A stretch of 64,000 nucleotides of DNA from Glycine soja (GCF_004193775.1 NC_041009.1:43951534-44015533), one strand, 5' to 3'; positions 35,576 through 49,356 are shown, counted from the first letter of the stretch. Translations and numbers: made by a program. The notes: a model not told the origin generated them from the sequence alone.

Positions 35576-38500
35576 TCACAGTTGCAAAGCTAGGTCTGGT
35601 TGCTGTGAGTCAACAAGGACACCAGAAGATTGTTTTACAGGTGACCCTGGTGATTCAAAATCAATATTCAAGTCAGGTGGAAGGGTTTCCTGTTTCTGCC
35701 TTGACTGGCTACGAGGACTAAGACCTCGCCAAGGGGGCTGCATTTGAAATCTAGATTGATCAGCAGATGCTAACTGAGGGAAAACCATAGGCCGGTTGGG
35801 AAACTGGGAAACAGTGCCTGTCTGAATAGGTTGAGGAGCAACTGCTTGAAATGGTTGGAAAGGCATTCCACCAGAGGGAAACTCCCCCCGAATTCTTGAA
35901 ATATGCTGATGCAACTCTCTTGTTGAGTTGTACAAAGATTCTACAGATATCTTATTTTTGGGTGAACTAGAATTATCGGGTCCTTGTTTAAACCCTCCAG
36001 CCCCAACAGACATCCATGCATGGGCAGCTGTTGCTGAAGCATTGCCCGAGTCATTTCTCTGTTCAGATGGACCTGATAATGTCACTGGCAGAGTATCAAC
36101 AAGGGAATGATTGGAAGAAGTGTGTTGCTTTTGAGCCCTTTCTGCAAACATTCTCATTTGAAAGCTAGCTTGGTCAGCAGATTCTAACTGAGGGAAAACC
36201 ATAGGCCGGTTGGGAAACTGTGAAACAGCGCCTGTGTGAATAGGTTGAGGAGCAACTGCTTGAAATGGTTGGAAAGGTATTTCACCAGGGGGAAACTCCC
36301 CCTGAATTTTTGAAATCTGCTGATGCAACTCTCTTGTTGAGTTGTACAAAGAATCTGCAGATATCTGATTTTTGGGTGAACTAGAATTGTCAGGTCCTTG
36401 TTTAAACCCTCCTGCCCCAACAGACATCCATGCATGGGCAGCTGTTGCTGAAGCATTGCCTGAGTCATTTCTCTGTCCAGATGGACCTGATAGTGTCACT
36501 GGCGGAGTATCAACATGCGAATGATTGGAAGTGTGTTGCTTTTGAGCCCTTTCTGCGAACATTCTCATCAACTGACCTGGGTCGCTAAGACCCTGCTCCT
36601 GCCCATGGACAGCACCAGGAGCAGCTCTTCTTGATTGATTCGATGTACTTTCAGGTGATGATGAACCAGTCACCTGTCTATTCAAACTTGTATTCGTGAC
36701 TTTTCCATTAGGCAACTCTCCACTAATAACTCCATTAGTATCGGGCTGTTTGAACATGTTCCTTGGCACCATCTCTCTGGGCTTGGACTCTACTGCAGGA
36801 GCATTAGCTGTAGAAGCATTACTTGTAAACTTTGCAACCAGACCATTATTATTCTGATTACTTGAGGTTAAAGAATTCAACTCCAATTGTTTCAAACCCT
36901 TATTCTCACACTTGCCTAATTTCCTGGATTGGGCGTTCTGCTCCTGATTGAGGATGTTGACAGGAGCACTGAGCCTTACTCCAGCAGAACCAAATAAAGG
37001 TTTTCCTTTGAAATCAGGCATTGAAGGACGTTTTCCCTCAAGCATCTGTCCATTTACAGGATGCATGATGCTGGATTCCACATTCTTACAATTTTGGTTA
37101 CCCTTTGGTAATTCAGTAGTGGAATGCAACTTCATAACCAAACTATTTTCTTTTTGGACACGATTATTAACCATTAATATTGGGGTAGAAAGCGGTTCAT
37201 ACTCTCCAACCCAACCACGACCAAATTTACATCCAGCTGGCAGTGCGTGTTGAATCCTGTGGGAAGCAATTTTCCAAGCAATAGGTCCTAGAGATGCACT
37301 AAAACGGGCCAAACTCCTAGCATAGGAATATTCTGCATGAAGTCCAACCTGTATCCAAAAATTACAAATTGTAATGTTTTATGTTGAAAATGTGAGTAAA
37401 AGCAAGCCAACTATACAAGAAAAAAATTCAGTCCTTTTGATACATACAGTAACCAGATGCTTCATTCCTCTCTCAAAGGTCATAAATATTGAATCTGGTT
37501 TAACAATTGGTTGATTGGACATATTGTAAGATGCACGACGACTTTCATCAAGCGCAAAGGACTTCCTTCCCCACTTAGAGAGAAGACCTTTCCCTGAAAC
37601 AATATAGCAACACAATAAAAAATGGAACAACTAGATTTTGACATAAGTATCCTCCTTTAACAGTATGTATAGGAATAATGAGGGCAAATGTAACGGGAGA
37701 AAGATAATAGCATGATCTCATTACTGACATACCTAACAAAACATCTTCAGCTTTCTCTTGATTTGCATCAATCCAGAAAGCATTTGCCTCCAAAATACCA
37801 TCAAGATTGCCAGACCTCTCACATCTACCACCTTGCATCAGATGGGAAGTTGGCTGTACATCTGTAATAGTAGCAAGAGTTGCCCCTGAGGAGAAATCAG
37901 AGCCAACAGGTTCTTGTGAGGCACGTGCCAATGGCTTCTTTGGTTGCTTCTTAACCAAATAATTGGATCCTGCTTTTTGTTCAGATTTCAGTTCAATCTC
38001 AGAGTGCTCAAAGCCAATCCTTAACTTCTCAAATTTCTTCCGTCCAAGTTCTTGTATTGATCGCGCCTGTGAAAAATATAGGGGTTACACAGTAAGCACA
38101 ATAAAAGTATAAAACAATTATTGATTTCACAATTGTTGGGAGGGTAACACAGGGAAGCATTGAGCTTTATACCTGTTTGTGGTATATAGTCTCCGGTGCA
38201 TTGTATTGCATTGCATTTGAGCAAATTAAAAATACATCACTCTGCATTCAACAATTTCATTCACAGGTCAGAGTAATTATCATCAAATCTGGTCATCCAA
38301 TTTTTACTCAAGAAGACTAATGAACAGTTAAGATGATAGAAAGGAAACAATATTCCAAGCAATAGGTCCTGGAGATGCACAAAAAATAGCAGAGTAGCAA
38401 GTTCATTCTCACATTTCTTGAATATCATTCATCATAATAACTGCAATTGTTTAAAAAGCATCTCCCCAATACAAAGAAAAACCATACTAGTCAGAGAGAA

Positions 38501-40469
38501 AAATAAATTATAAAAAAAATCAATTTCACCCCAATACAAATTATAGTACTTTGTGAAGCAAGAACCATCTTTTATCAGGGAAATCTTCAACTAGAGTTTT
38601 TAATAAATCTAATTAAAAATCAATATTGCCATAGGTATTGCCAGAGACACTACCTCTGTTTACCCAGAAAATCAAGATTTCCAACCCAAGATCTAATCCA
38701 TCATATCATTCCAGGCATTAGCACCTGGGTAACACCCATGAAGAACAGGAAGAAACAGAAACCATATGCAAAATACCAGTTGCTTTTTAGACTACTCACA
38801 AATGATATCTAAATGGGAGGCATAGATGAATAAATCAATAATTAGATGAAGATGGTGTCATTGACAATATTAAATAGACATTTTTTAAGCATGATCAAAT
38901 CAAACAACATTTTTTGCAATAAAATGTTTTAAGGTTCCACATTCCTAAGAGCTAAACTGTAATTTTAACACCAAGTTAGAGTGTTAGACTATCACAATTC
39001 AATGCCAATCAAGCAGGTTACAATCAAACACAAATGAAAAGATTTTCTTCCACGCTCTTGGTTAATGTAGATCCTTTATAGTTGCAACGTAGAATGTGCC
39101 ATTTTCAGCATGTACTTGGCAAAATCCTGACAGACTTCATTTAATAATACAATAAACATGGGATGATGCATCAACCAATAAGAAATTAAAATATGCAGCA
39201 TAGTTAGTTGCCTAATAAAATGATGCAATGACCATTTGTAAGTAATACTACAGAAAGAACTGTTGAAACATGACAATATGCTGAATAAATCAAGAAATTA
39301 GTCATTCCAAATATCTTCATTCATGCTTAGTACTAACTACATGAGGCTGACTCTTGCTAACAACCACATTTTTTTGCCGATAGTTTGATACATCATTGAC
39401 AACAGTCATCCTTGCTGAATCCATCACAGAAAAGCAAAGCAGGTTATGTTATGCCTAAATTTGAGTCTCAGCTCTCAAGTCAGAGCATCGTAAGTATATC
39501 AAGTTCAAACACATACAAGTAATATCTCAGTAGAAGAGCGCAATCAACAACCAAATTCAGTACCAAATTGCAAAACAAATAAAATCTCAAAAAAAAAAAA
39601 AAAACTCCTCCAATCATGACCAGCTGAGACAAATTTTGCATACCTCAAATTGCTCTAAGGTGGTATAAGATCCATTTGCCAAGTTCTTCCTCACAGTGGC
39701 AAAGTCCATGGGATGCTCGATCACATCGTGATAATCAGGAAGCTGCATGTCAAAACAGAATTTGAACTTCCAACTCAGGGGTGTCTTCCAAAAGCAAGAT
39801 TTACCAACTCACAGGAAGAAAAATCGACACACCTCTTCTGGATCAACAGGGTCCGCAAACACACCATAAGTGTCCTTCCTGCCATCATCCACACCCCCAC
39901 AATAGTCCCAAGTCAGAAAACAAAATAGCACACAAAAACATTCACCCTCTTGCTCATCACCATAAACAGTTAAACTCCAAACCCAAAGAAACATTGAAAA
40001 AAGGAAAACGGAAACACGTACTTCTGAAGCTTGTCAAGGATCAATTCCAGAGTCCTCTTATCAGGCAACGGAATTCCAGATTGAAGAATCACTGGAGCTC
40101 CTAACAGTTAAAAACAAAAAAGGCAAATTGATGAAAACACACAAAGGACCATGCAGAAACACAACCACTAGTACCCTTTCAGCAGTCATCACTTTTTCCT
40201 TTTCAAATTATCCATATCCATATATAATATAAAAAAAACTAAAAAAATATCACGCCCTAAACCTCAAAACAAAGTACCCCAATTAAAATCACACGAACCT
40301 GAAGCAGAAACAGAGTGGAGCCCTTTCGATTCCACTTTTCTGCCCTTTACCTGTCATCATTAGAAACAAACACACGCACGCACACACAATTAATTGTTTC
40401 CAAAGGCCAAATACTTCAGTCATATATAATAGAGAGTGTGATAGAGACACAAACAGGACAGACAGAGAC

Positions 40470-40548
<79 letters not shown>

Positions 40549-41144
40549 AGATTCTGTGTATGTTAGTTTTTGACAGTTGACTTGTTAGTTAATCTCTCTC
40601 TAGATCCCGACACAGACAGACAGAGAAATCTAGAGAGAGAGAAAAAAGAGAAGTTTTATTACACCAAAGAAGAATCTCAGTGACTATAATTTTGGCCACA
40701 ATTTAAAACCTTACACACAGAGAGACACTAATGCATTACCACACTTTCTTCGTCTTCTTCGTTCTCTTCCTCTTGTTCGTTTTCGTTCTCTTCCTCTTGT
40801 TCTTTTTCGTCGTCGTCGTATTCTTCTACCGGCGCGTGCTCCTCACGCGACTCGGCACGAGTGTGGTGCGGTGCAGTTTCGTTTTCTTCTTCTTCCCGCT
40901 CTTCCTCTTCTTCTTCTTCTCCGCCGTCCTGGTTCAACTTCGCCATGAGCTTGAGCTTCTTCTTCTCGCGCCTCCTCTCGTCCTCGTCGTCGTCGTCAAG
41001 GTAATCTCCGTCGTAATCGATGATGTTGTACCTCACGCTCCGGCGCCGGAGGCTCCGCCGGGGATCGGATTGAGACTCGCCGGAGCGACGAGCCAGATCC
41101 GCCTTCGACGGCCGTCCCTTCTTCCTCCTCGCGATCTGAACCAT
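35576..41144 (-). CDS. BRD13: Bromodomain protein of SWI/SNF type (BRD1/2/13-like), copy A, enlarged C-terminus
   Basis: Nine coding exons join in frame to 1000 residues: 40740-41144, 40299-40350, 40022-40100, 39833-39878, 39644-39742, 38173-38241, 37733-38066, 37448-37593 and 35576-37348. The N-terminus has an AT-hook-like KKGRPSKADLARR motif and long Asp/Glu runs. The bromodomain (about 155-262) reads DTYGVFADPVDPEELPDY…HPMDF…CSNAMQYNAPETIYHKQA, with the acetyl-lysine-binding Asn at 241. Plant relatives are subunits of SWI/SNF (BAS-type) chromatin remodellers in the nucleus. The tail ends LALQL, an LxLxL (EAR-like) motif. The last exon holds two tandem units of about 137 residues (671-807 and 808-945), where copy B has one. 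Intron 1 carries a TA/GA microsatellite. Confidence 0.93.
35744..36568 (-). repeat. In-frame exon-internal tandem duplication (411 + 414 bp)
   Basis: Unit I (36158-36568, 137 codons) and unit II (35744-36157, 138 codons) both begin MRMFAERAQKQHTS and end near …ADQ(A/S)(S/R)FQ. They differ at scattered residues. The paralogue at 44.6-45.9 kb has a single unit. The unit is rich in Ser, Gly, Pro and Gln and has no recognised fold. Confidence 0.95.
38242..39643 (-). other. Longest intron of bromodomain gene copy A
   Basis: GT..AG intron 5 of about 1.4 kb, AT-rich, splitting the bromodomain. The equivalent intron in copy B is 46761-47939. No mobile element was recognised inside. Confidence 0.85.
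40473..40546. repeat. (TA)n(GA)n microsatellite in intron 1, copy A
   Basis: About 21 TA units run directly into about 16 GA units. The copy B version (48697-48750) has about half as many TA units. Confidence 0.95.
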
Positions 41145-41350
41145 CGCGCGTGTGTGCGTCCTCCGCTCTTTCTCTCTCTAGAATCGGTTCCTTCTTTCTC
41201 TCTCTACAAATGCGCTGTGTTTTGTTTTCTCTCTCTTGCCCCTTTTCGTATCTCTTTCAGTGGGGTTTTCGAGGGGCGCAGCTTTGGAATCTTACCGGAG
41301 CCTCGGGTCCCGAACCTGGGCGCTGAACTTGCAAAGCTGAGGCTCGTGTG

Positions 41351-43267
41351 AGCAGGGGTGTACCTAATAATAATTAGACTTAATGTTATTTTTTGTTCAT
41401 TTATGTTTCATAATTGTTTAATTATGATACATTTCATTTTAAAACAAAATTGTGTGACATGTTTGGTACTCATTGAGTGGGATGCTGAAGTAACAATCAA
41501 AACAACATCGTTTTGAAAGATATCCTAACATGAGAAAAAAGTGGGGGAAAATTAAGGATTTGTATGAGGAGACTTAGATTGATGTCATCAATAAAGATAC
41601 GTCTTTTTGTGGTGTTTTATTTTTTCTATTTTTGTTTTGGCTGCTGGGTTTATTGGGTGTGTAGTGCAAAATGAGATTTTGTGGTCACTAGTGATGATTG
41701 CTAAGTTTTTTGATTCAAGGTTTGGAATTGTCTGTGTTTGCTTAATGGTGTAATAAAGGAAGGGTTTTTAGGGTTATCTTTTGATATTTTGTTTTGGAAG
41801 TGGTGCTTTGTTCTTTGACAGCATAATACAAAATGGATTTTTGAAGTATTTGATTGTGTTGTGATTTGTTATTTGTTTACTTTGGGATATTTGATTGTGT
41901 TGTTTTTCATATTGAGTAATTATATAAATATGAATACAAAATTGTTTTAGTTTGGTCCATTAAGTTTTCAAAAATATGCTAAATAGTATTGTCAATACTA
42001 ACACTAGAAGAATGGAATTGTAAATCAAAACATTGTCAAATTGTAAACCAATACATTGTAAATCCAGCCAAACTCACTTTAATTAGGATAAAATATTGCC
42101 AAATTACATTGTAAATGAAGACTCACATCCTACTTCAAGTACTTTTGTATGTCATTAGTAAATTGAACAACATAAACACAAGAATCACAATTATCCCTAA
42201 CATGGCAGCACACCCAATGACAACCATCTTCAGCCATTACCTACTAGAAGTTAAACTGTTCTGGAGGATCACAATTCTTCTCCTATGCCTCATAATAATC
42301 AAATGTGTCATGCAAAGTTTCTTTGTTATGTCAATAAAAAAAACTACAACCATTGTTCTTCTACCCTTTCTAACATGAAAACAAAATAATAAAATAAATT
42401 CATCACAACCAAAACATCCAACATAAAGCTTCGAATATGGAAAATATAAAGAAAAAAATTCCCTTATTATATAGTTATGACAACCCTAGAATCTCCTTCC
42501 AAAGTAGTCAGTTGTTGTAATAATACGCAAAATAACATACTCTTTGCAGTCAGTGAAAGGAGTCCTGAATCTTCCAGAATTTCATGAAAATCCTTTTGAC
42601 TCGAGCCCTCGATGGGTTCCCTCTACTTCCTCGAACTAAAACCATGTGATTTCATGATTGGAACTTCAAAATCGACCTTGAATCCCTTAAAAAATTACAC
42701 CTATTTCACCCTAAACCCAAATATCCCTCAATACAAAATCCTAAATAAGATGATATGGGCAAAAAAAACCAATTAATTGCAGAAATTTGAAGTTACAACA
42801 CAAACCCTAAACTCTAATTTGGGACTAAAAAAATTAAAAATGAAGAGGAAGAACCCATTTGAAGAAGAAAAGCAATGTTGCCCCTACAACGGAAAAAGAA
42901 CAATGTTCAAATTTTCAAAAAAAAATTATATTAAGTTTTTTATACACAAATCTTTGATTAATTATATACTCTTCCTATTAGTTTTTAGTAATTACATTCT
43001 ACCTTTGACTCCCTAACTTTTTCTCTTCCACTAACGATTTTTTTTTTAATCTGAATTATACTCTTATAATTCCAAATACACAACTGAGTCTTCCACAATA
43101 AAACACGATCTCTCCAAATTCGGTGGTAAAAAAATATGTTTCACCATTATTGAACAGAAAACTATTCCTGTGTTTCCTCTTTCTCATCATCTAATATCTA
43201 CTACATCATTCTAATGTTTAAATTTCACAAGTAAAATTCAATGAATGTGTTTGTCTCGGTAAATAGA
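41351..43267. other. Spacer between the two bromodomain copies
   Basis: AT-rich and not shared with the duplicated blocks. Several short open frames show no motif. Nothing was recognised. Confidence 0.5.
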
Positions 43268-44081
43268 GTATATATAGAAAATAGCATCATGTGCTATCGA
43301 ACTACAAATCCAAGAGAATGCCATGACATAACGTTAGAACTTTTTTAATGTAGCATTGATAATTTCAAAGCCCTCACCCTGTCAATTTGGATCACCAAGT
43401 TTCTAAACAGTTGCCTCAATTCTAGGCTTCATCCAACCACGCCAGTGTGACATGTTTAGTTGGCAACCGATTTTGTCTTACAAGTTCAATTGCTCCATTG
43501 TTGACCATTATTTGCTTTCCAACAAGTTCAATGAGCCAAACTGTTTTGTAAATGTGGCTTATAACAATCAGCCAGAGGGCAAGCAGCAAACAAAGGAAAT
43601 CAACAAGCAAATTCTTCACCACCTTGGAGATATAAACTTTCATGGTTTCGTCATTCTCAAACAGCTTCTGTTACTGCCCTGAATCTTCAGGATCCAATTG
43701 ACTTACAGTGATGGCATGCTTTTGACAGATCGGAAGAAACACAAATGAAAAAGATCTAAATACATCAGAAAGTTGCATAGCAGAACCAATTTTGTACGTC
43801 CAAAGAGTGTCCAAATTTGTTGGTAACTGCCACCAAATGCCTTAAAGCCTATCCTATGGTTTCATGTGATTTATAATTGCTTCAGTGTGTCTAAGCCTAT
43901 CCTACGGGGAAAAGGGAAAAAAGAGAAATGTGCATATTTCTCTTTCCATTCCTACATGTAAATCCTCATGTAGTTACCAAAAAAAAAAAAATATCCTCAT
44001 GATTGGCTAGTGTTTCAAATAGAATAGCATGATTAAGAAGTGATGCCCTACCACCAATCCAGATACACAAGTAGTCGTCAA

Positions 44082-44119
44082 CAACAACAACAACGCCTTA
44101 TCCCACTAGGTGGGGTCGG
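44082..44119 (-). mobile_element. 5'-truncated Au-like SINE fragment with 17-bp target duplication
   Basis: 38 bases that on the minus strand read ccgaccccacctagtggg, then ataaggc and a (GTT)n tail. This is the 3' end of the plant Au SINE family as I remember it. It is flanked by a perfect 17-bp direct repeat (acacaagtagtcgtcaa, 44065-44081 and 44120-44136). The equivalent site in copy A (near 35140-35165) has no insert and one copy of the target. It therefore landed after the duplication. Confidence 0.65.
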
Positions 44120-44553
44120 ACACAAGTAGTCGTCAATGGAATGAAATATCTAGGCAACCAAATTTAATCAAATTTGTAAACAATATACATACAAGGCATC
44201 AACAAAATATTTTGCAGTTTACCAGCTACCAATATAATCAATCAACTTGCCGACTTTTTCTACAACTTCAACCCTAGGTTAACAGAGACATGGTCCATGG
44301 ATTCGGTAATCCTCATCAGGAAACTATGGTAAGTCCTGAAGTTATTTCTGTTAAATCCACCGAAGTCTCCAGCACTGTCATTTCGACTCAGGACTACCTT
44401 GTGCTAAATTCCAATCCGGGTAGACTTTGGCATTTTCACATTTATTATGCACACCTTCAAGGATCAAAATTCAACATTCGATTACAGGAGCTCCAAATTT
44501 CATGACCAGTCCAATTCAAGTGGAAATATCCATACCATGACAACAATACCTCA

Positions 44554-47500
44554 TCATAGTTGCAAAGCTAGGTCTGGTTGCTGTGAGTCAACAAGGACAC
44601 CAGGAGATTGTTTAACAGGTGACCCTGGTGATTCAAAATCAATATTCAAGTCAGGTGGAAGCGTTTCCTGTTTCTGCCTTGACTGGCTATGAGGACTAAG
44701 ACCTCCCCAAGGGGGCTGCATTTGAAATCTAGATTGGTCAGCAGATGCTAACTGAGGGAAAACCATAGGCCGGTTGGGAAACTGTGAAACAGCGCCTGCT
44801 TGAAATGGTTGGAAAGGCATTCCACCAGAGGGAAACTCCCCCCGAATTCTTGAAATATGCTGATGCAATTCTCTTGTTGAGTTGTACAAAGAATCTGCAG
44901 ATATATGATTTTTGGGTGAACTAGAATTGTTGGGTCCTTGTTTAAACCCTCCTGCCCCGACAGACATCCATGCATGGGCAGCTGCTGCTGAAGCATTGCC
45001 CGAGTCATTTCTCTGTCCAGATGGACCTGATAGTGTCACTGGCGGAGTATCAACAAGAGAATGATTGGAAGAAGTGTGTTGCTTTTGAGCCCTTTCTGCA
45101 AACATTCTCATCAACTGAACTGGGTCACTAAGACCCTGCTCCTGCCCATGGACAACAGCAGGAGCAGCTCTGCTAGATTGATGTGATGTACTTTCAGGTG
45201 ATGAACCAGTCACCTGTCTAATCAAACTTGTATTCGTGACTTTTCCATTAGGAAACTCTCCACTAACAACTCCATTAGTATGTGGATGTTTAAACATGTT
45301 CCTTGGCCCCATCTCTCTGGGCTTGGACTCTACTGCAGGAGCATTACTTGTAAACTTCGCAACCAGATCATTATTATTCTGATTACTTGAGGTTAAAGAA
45401 TTCAACTCCAATTGTTTCTTATTCTCAGACTTGCCTAATTTCCTGGATTGGGCGTTCTGCACCTGATTAAGGATGTTGACAGGAGCACTGAACCTTACTG
45501 CAGCAGAACCAAAGAAAGGTTTTCCTTCTAAGTCAGGTATTGAAGGAGGATTTCCCTCAAGCTTCTGTCCATTTACAGGATGTAGGATGCTGGATTCCAC
45601 ATTCTTACAATTTTGGTTACCCTTTGGTAATTCAGTAGTGGAATGCAACTTCATAACCAAACTAGTTTCTTTTTGGACACGATTATTAACCATTAATATT
45701 GGGGTTGGGAGTGGTTCATACTCTCCAACCCAACCACGACCAAATTTACATCCAGTTGGCAGTGCATGTTGAATCCTGTGGGAAGCAATTTTCCAAGCAA
45801 TAGGTCCCAAAGATGCACTAAAACGAGCCAAACTCCTAGCATAGGAATATTCTGCTTGAAGTCCTACCTGTATCCAAAAATCACAAATTGTAATGTTTAA
45901 TGTTTTGACAATATGAGTAAAAGCAAGCCAACTATACAATAAAAAAATTCAGTCCTTTTAATACATACAGTAACCAGATGCTTCATTTCACTCTCAAAGG
46001 TCATAAATATTGAATCTGATCTAACAATTGGTTGATTGGACATATTATAAGATGCACGACGACTTTCATCAAGCGCAAAGGACTTCCTTCCCCACTTAGA
46101 GAGAAGACCTTTCCCTGAAACAATATAGTAACACAATAAAAAATGGAATAACTAGATTTTGACATAAGTATCCTCCTTTAACAGTATGTATAGGAATAAT
46201 GAGGGCAAATGTAACGGGAGAAAGATAATAGCATGACCTCATTACTGACATACCTGACAAAACATCTTCAGATTTCTCTTGATTTGCATCAATCCAGAAA
46301 GCGTTTGCCTCCAAAATACCATCAAGATTGCCAGACCTCTCACATCTACCACCTTGCATCAGATGGGAAGTTGGCTGTACATCTGCAATAGTAGCAAGAG
46401 TTGCCCCTGAGGAGAAATCAGAGCCAACAGGTTCTTGTGAGGCACGTGCCAGTGGCTTCTTTGGTTGCTTCTTAACCAAATAATTGGATCCTGCTTTTTG
46501 TTCTGATTTCAGCTCATTCTGAGAGCGTTCAAAGCCAATCCTTAACTTCTCAAACTTCTTCCGTCCAAGTTCTTGTATTGATCGTGCCTGTGACAAATAT
46601 AGGGGTCACACAGTAAGCACAATAAAAACAATTATTGATGTTACATTTATTGGGAGGGAAAGGGAATGCAGGGAAGCATTGAGCTTTATACCTGTTTGTG
46701 GTATATAGTCTCTGGTGCATTGTATTGCATTGCATTTGAGCAAATTAAAAAGACATCAGTCTGCATTTAACAATTCACAAGTCAGTATAATTATAGTAAA
46801 ATCTTGTCTTCCAATTTTTAGTCAATTAGGAAGACAATTAATGCACAGCACAGACAAAATGATAGAAAGGAAACAATATTCTGGAACTTATGTAATAGAG
46901 GGATCTATTAGCAGAGAAGCAAGTTCATTCTCACATTTATTGAATAGTGGTATCATTCATCATAACTGCAATTGTTTTAAAAGCATCTACAAGTTGTTAG
47001 TAGAAAGAAAAACCACACTAGTCAGAGAGACAAACAAATTATAAAAAAAATAAAATAAAATCAATTTCTTCCCAGTACAAATTTTTGTACTTCATGAGCA
47101 GGAACTATCTTTAATAAGGGAAATCTTCCACTACATTTTTAACTAAAAATCAAGATTGCTGTAGGTATTCCCAGAGACACTGCCTCTGTTTTCCTAGAAA
47201 ATCAAGATTTCCAACCCAAGATCTAAGCTATCATATCCTCCCAGGCATACGCACAAGAGTAATACCCATGAAGAACAGGAAGAAACAGAAATCATACGCA
47301 AAATATCATTTGCTTTTTAGAATTCTGGCAAAAGACAAAAAAAATCAATAATTATATGAAGATGGTTTCATCAATTATATTAAACAACATTTTTTGCAAG
47401 AAAAAGTCTAAATAAAATGATGAGGATAAAATGTTTTAAAGTTCAACATTCCAAAGAGCTAAACTGTAATATTAACACCAAGTTAGAGTGTTAGACTATC

Positions 47501-48696
47501 ATGATTCGATGACAATCAAGTGGGTTACAATCAAACACAAAATGAAAAGATTTTCCTCCACCCTCTAGGTAAATGTAGAATTGTAGATCCTTTAGTTAAT
47601 GTGTAGCATATGCCATTTTCAGCACGTGTTAGCAAAATCCTGACAGACTTCATTTAACAATACAATAAACACGGGATGATGCATCAACCAATAAGAAATT
47701 AAATTGTGCAGCACATACTTAGTTGCCTAATAAAATGATGCAATGACCATGTGTAAGTAATTCTACAGAAAGACCTGTTGAAACTTGACAATATGCTGAA
47801 TAAATCAAGAAATTAGCCATTCCAATTGTTTTCTTTACATGCTAAGTACTAACTACATTTGGCTGACTCTTGCTAACAACCCACATTTTGAGTCTCAGAT
47901 CTCAAGTCTAAGCATCGAAAGTATATCAAGTTTGCATACCTCAAATTGTTCTAAGGTAGTATAAGATCCATTTCCCAACTTCTTCCTCACAGTAGCAAAG
48001 TCCATGGGATGCTCAATCACATCATGATAATCAGGAAGCTGCATGTCAAAAACAGAATTTGAACTTCCAACTCAGGGGTGTCTTCCAAAAGCAAGATTTA
48101 CCAACTCACAGGAAGAAAAATCGACGCACCTCTTCTGGATCAACAGGGTCCGCAAACACACCATAAGTGTCCTTCCTGCCATCACCCACACCCCCACAAT
48201 AGTCCCAAGTCAGAAAACAAAATAGCACCCAAAAACATTCACCCTCTTGCTCATCACCACAAACAGTTAAACACCAAACCCAAAGAAACACTGGAAAATG
48301 GGGAACGGAAACACTTACTTCTGAAGCTTGTCAAGGATCAATTCCAGAGTTCTCTTATCAGGCAACGGAATCCCAGATTGAAGAATCACTGGAGCTCCTA
48401 ACAGTATAAAAAAAAATTGATGAAAACACACAAAGGACGATGCAGAAACACAACCACTAGTACCCTTTCAGCAGTCATCACTTTTTTCTTTTCAAACTAT
48501 CCACAAAACAAGTACCCCAAATAAAATCACACGAACCTGAAGCAGAAACAGAGTGGAGCCCTTTCCATTCCACTTTTCTGCCCTTTGCCTGTCATCATGA
48601 GAAACAAACACAATTAATAACATCCAAAGGCCAAATACTTCCCTCATATATAATAGAGAGTGTGATAGAGACACAAAGAAGACAGACAGAGACAGC

Positions 48697-48752
<56 letters not shown>

Positions 48753-49356
48753 AGATTCTGTGTATGTTAGTTTTTGACAGTTGACTTGTTAGTTAATCTC
48801 TCTCTAGATCCCGACACAGACAGACAGAGAAATCTAGAGAGAGAGAGAAAAGAGAGAAGTTTTATTACACCAAAGAAGAATCTCAGTGACTATAATTTTG
48901 GCCGCAATTTAAAACCTTACACACAGAGAGACACTAATGCATTACCACACTTTCTTCGTCTTCTTCGTTCTCTTCCTCTTGTTCGTTTTCGTTCTCTTCC
49001 TCTTGTTCTTTTTCGTCGTCGTCGTATTCTTCTACCGGCGCGTGCTCCTCACGCGACTTGGCACGAGTGTGGTTCGGTGCAGTCTCATTTTCTTCTTCTT
49101 CTTCTTCCCGCTCTTCCTCCTCTTCTTCTTCTCCGACGTCTTGGTTCAGCTTCGCCATGAGCTTGAGCTTCTTCTTTTCGCGCCTCCTCTCGTCCTCCTC
49201 GTCGTCGTCAAGGTAATCTCCGTCGTAGTCGATGATGTTGTACCTCACGCTCCGGCGCCGGAGGCTCCGCCGGGGATCGGATTGAGACTCACCGGAGCGG
49301 CGCGCCAGATCCGCCTTCGACGGCCGTCCCTTCTTCCTCCTCGCTATCTGAACCAT
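44554..49356 (-). CDS. BRD13: Bromodomain protein of SWI/SNF type (BRD1/2/13-like), copy B
   Basis: Nine coding exons join in frame to 849 residues: 48946-49356, 48537-48588, 48319-48397, 48130-48175, 47940-48038, 46692-46760, 46254-46587, 45969-46114 and 44554-45867. All splice sites are canonical and phases match copy A. It shares the AT-hook-like KKGRPSKADLARR start, acidic runs, bromodomain (acetyl-lysine Asn at about 243) and LALQL end. The C-terminal MRMFAERAQKQHTSSNHS unit occurs once, which I take as the ancestral state. The first residue of exon 6 is T, against S in copy A, and exon 5 ends RKKLGNGSYTTLEQFE. No disabling change is visible, so both copies may be active and partly redundant in chromatin remodelling. 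Confidence 0.93.
46761..47939 (-). other. Longest intron of bromodomain gene copy B
   Basis: GT..AG intron 5 of about 1.18 kb, homologous to 38242-39643 but shorter through scattered deletions. No mobile element was recognised. Confidence 0.85.
48697..48750. repeat. (TA)n(GA)n microsatellite in intron 1, copy B
   Basis: About 11 TA units followed by about 16 GA units, at the same intron position as in copy A. Confidence 0.95.

Larger units (their letters stand above)
34127..41350. repeat. Segmental duplication 2, copy A (bromodomain gene)
   Basis: Collinear in direct orientation with about 43268-49590. It begins at an 'atatatagaaaatagcatca' stretch and ends just upstream of the gene's 5' leader ('ggggtgtacctaata'). 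The homology covers exons, introns, leader and about 1.3 kb of 3' flank. Confidence 0.92.

Noticed and set aside
36184..36468. Alternative minus-strand frame of 94 codons (and 44748-45008)
   Set aside because: It is an out-of-register shadow inside the last bromodomain exon.
40731..41351. 206-codon plus-strand open frame rich in Phe, Leu and Val (and its twin at 48937-49398)
   Set aside because: It is antisense to exon 1 of the bromodomain genes. The acidic GAA/GAC repeats of the real exon read as Phe/Val on the other strand.
44554..49356. Bromodomain copy B considered as a pseudogene because it is shorter
   Set aside because: All exons have canonical borders and join in frame to 849 codons. 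The length difference is explained mainly by copy A's extra unit.
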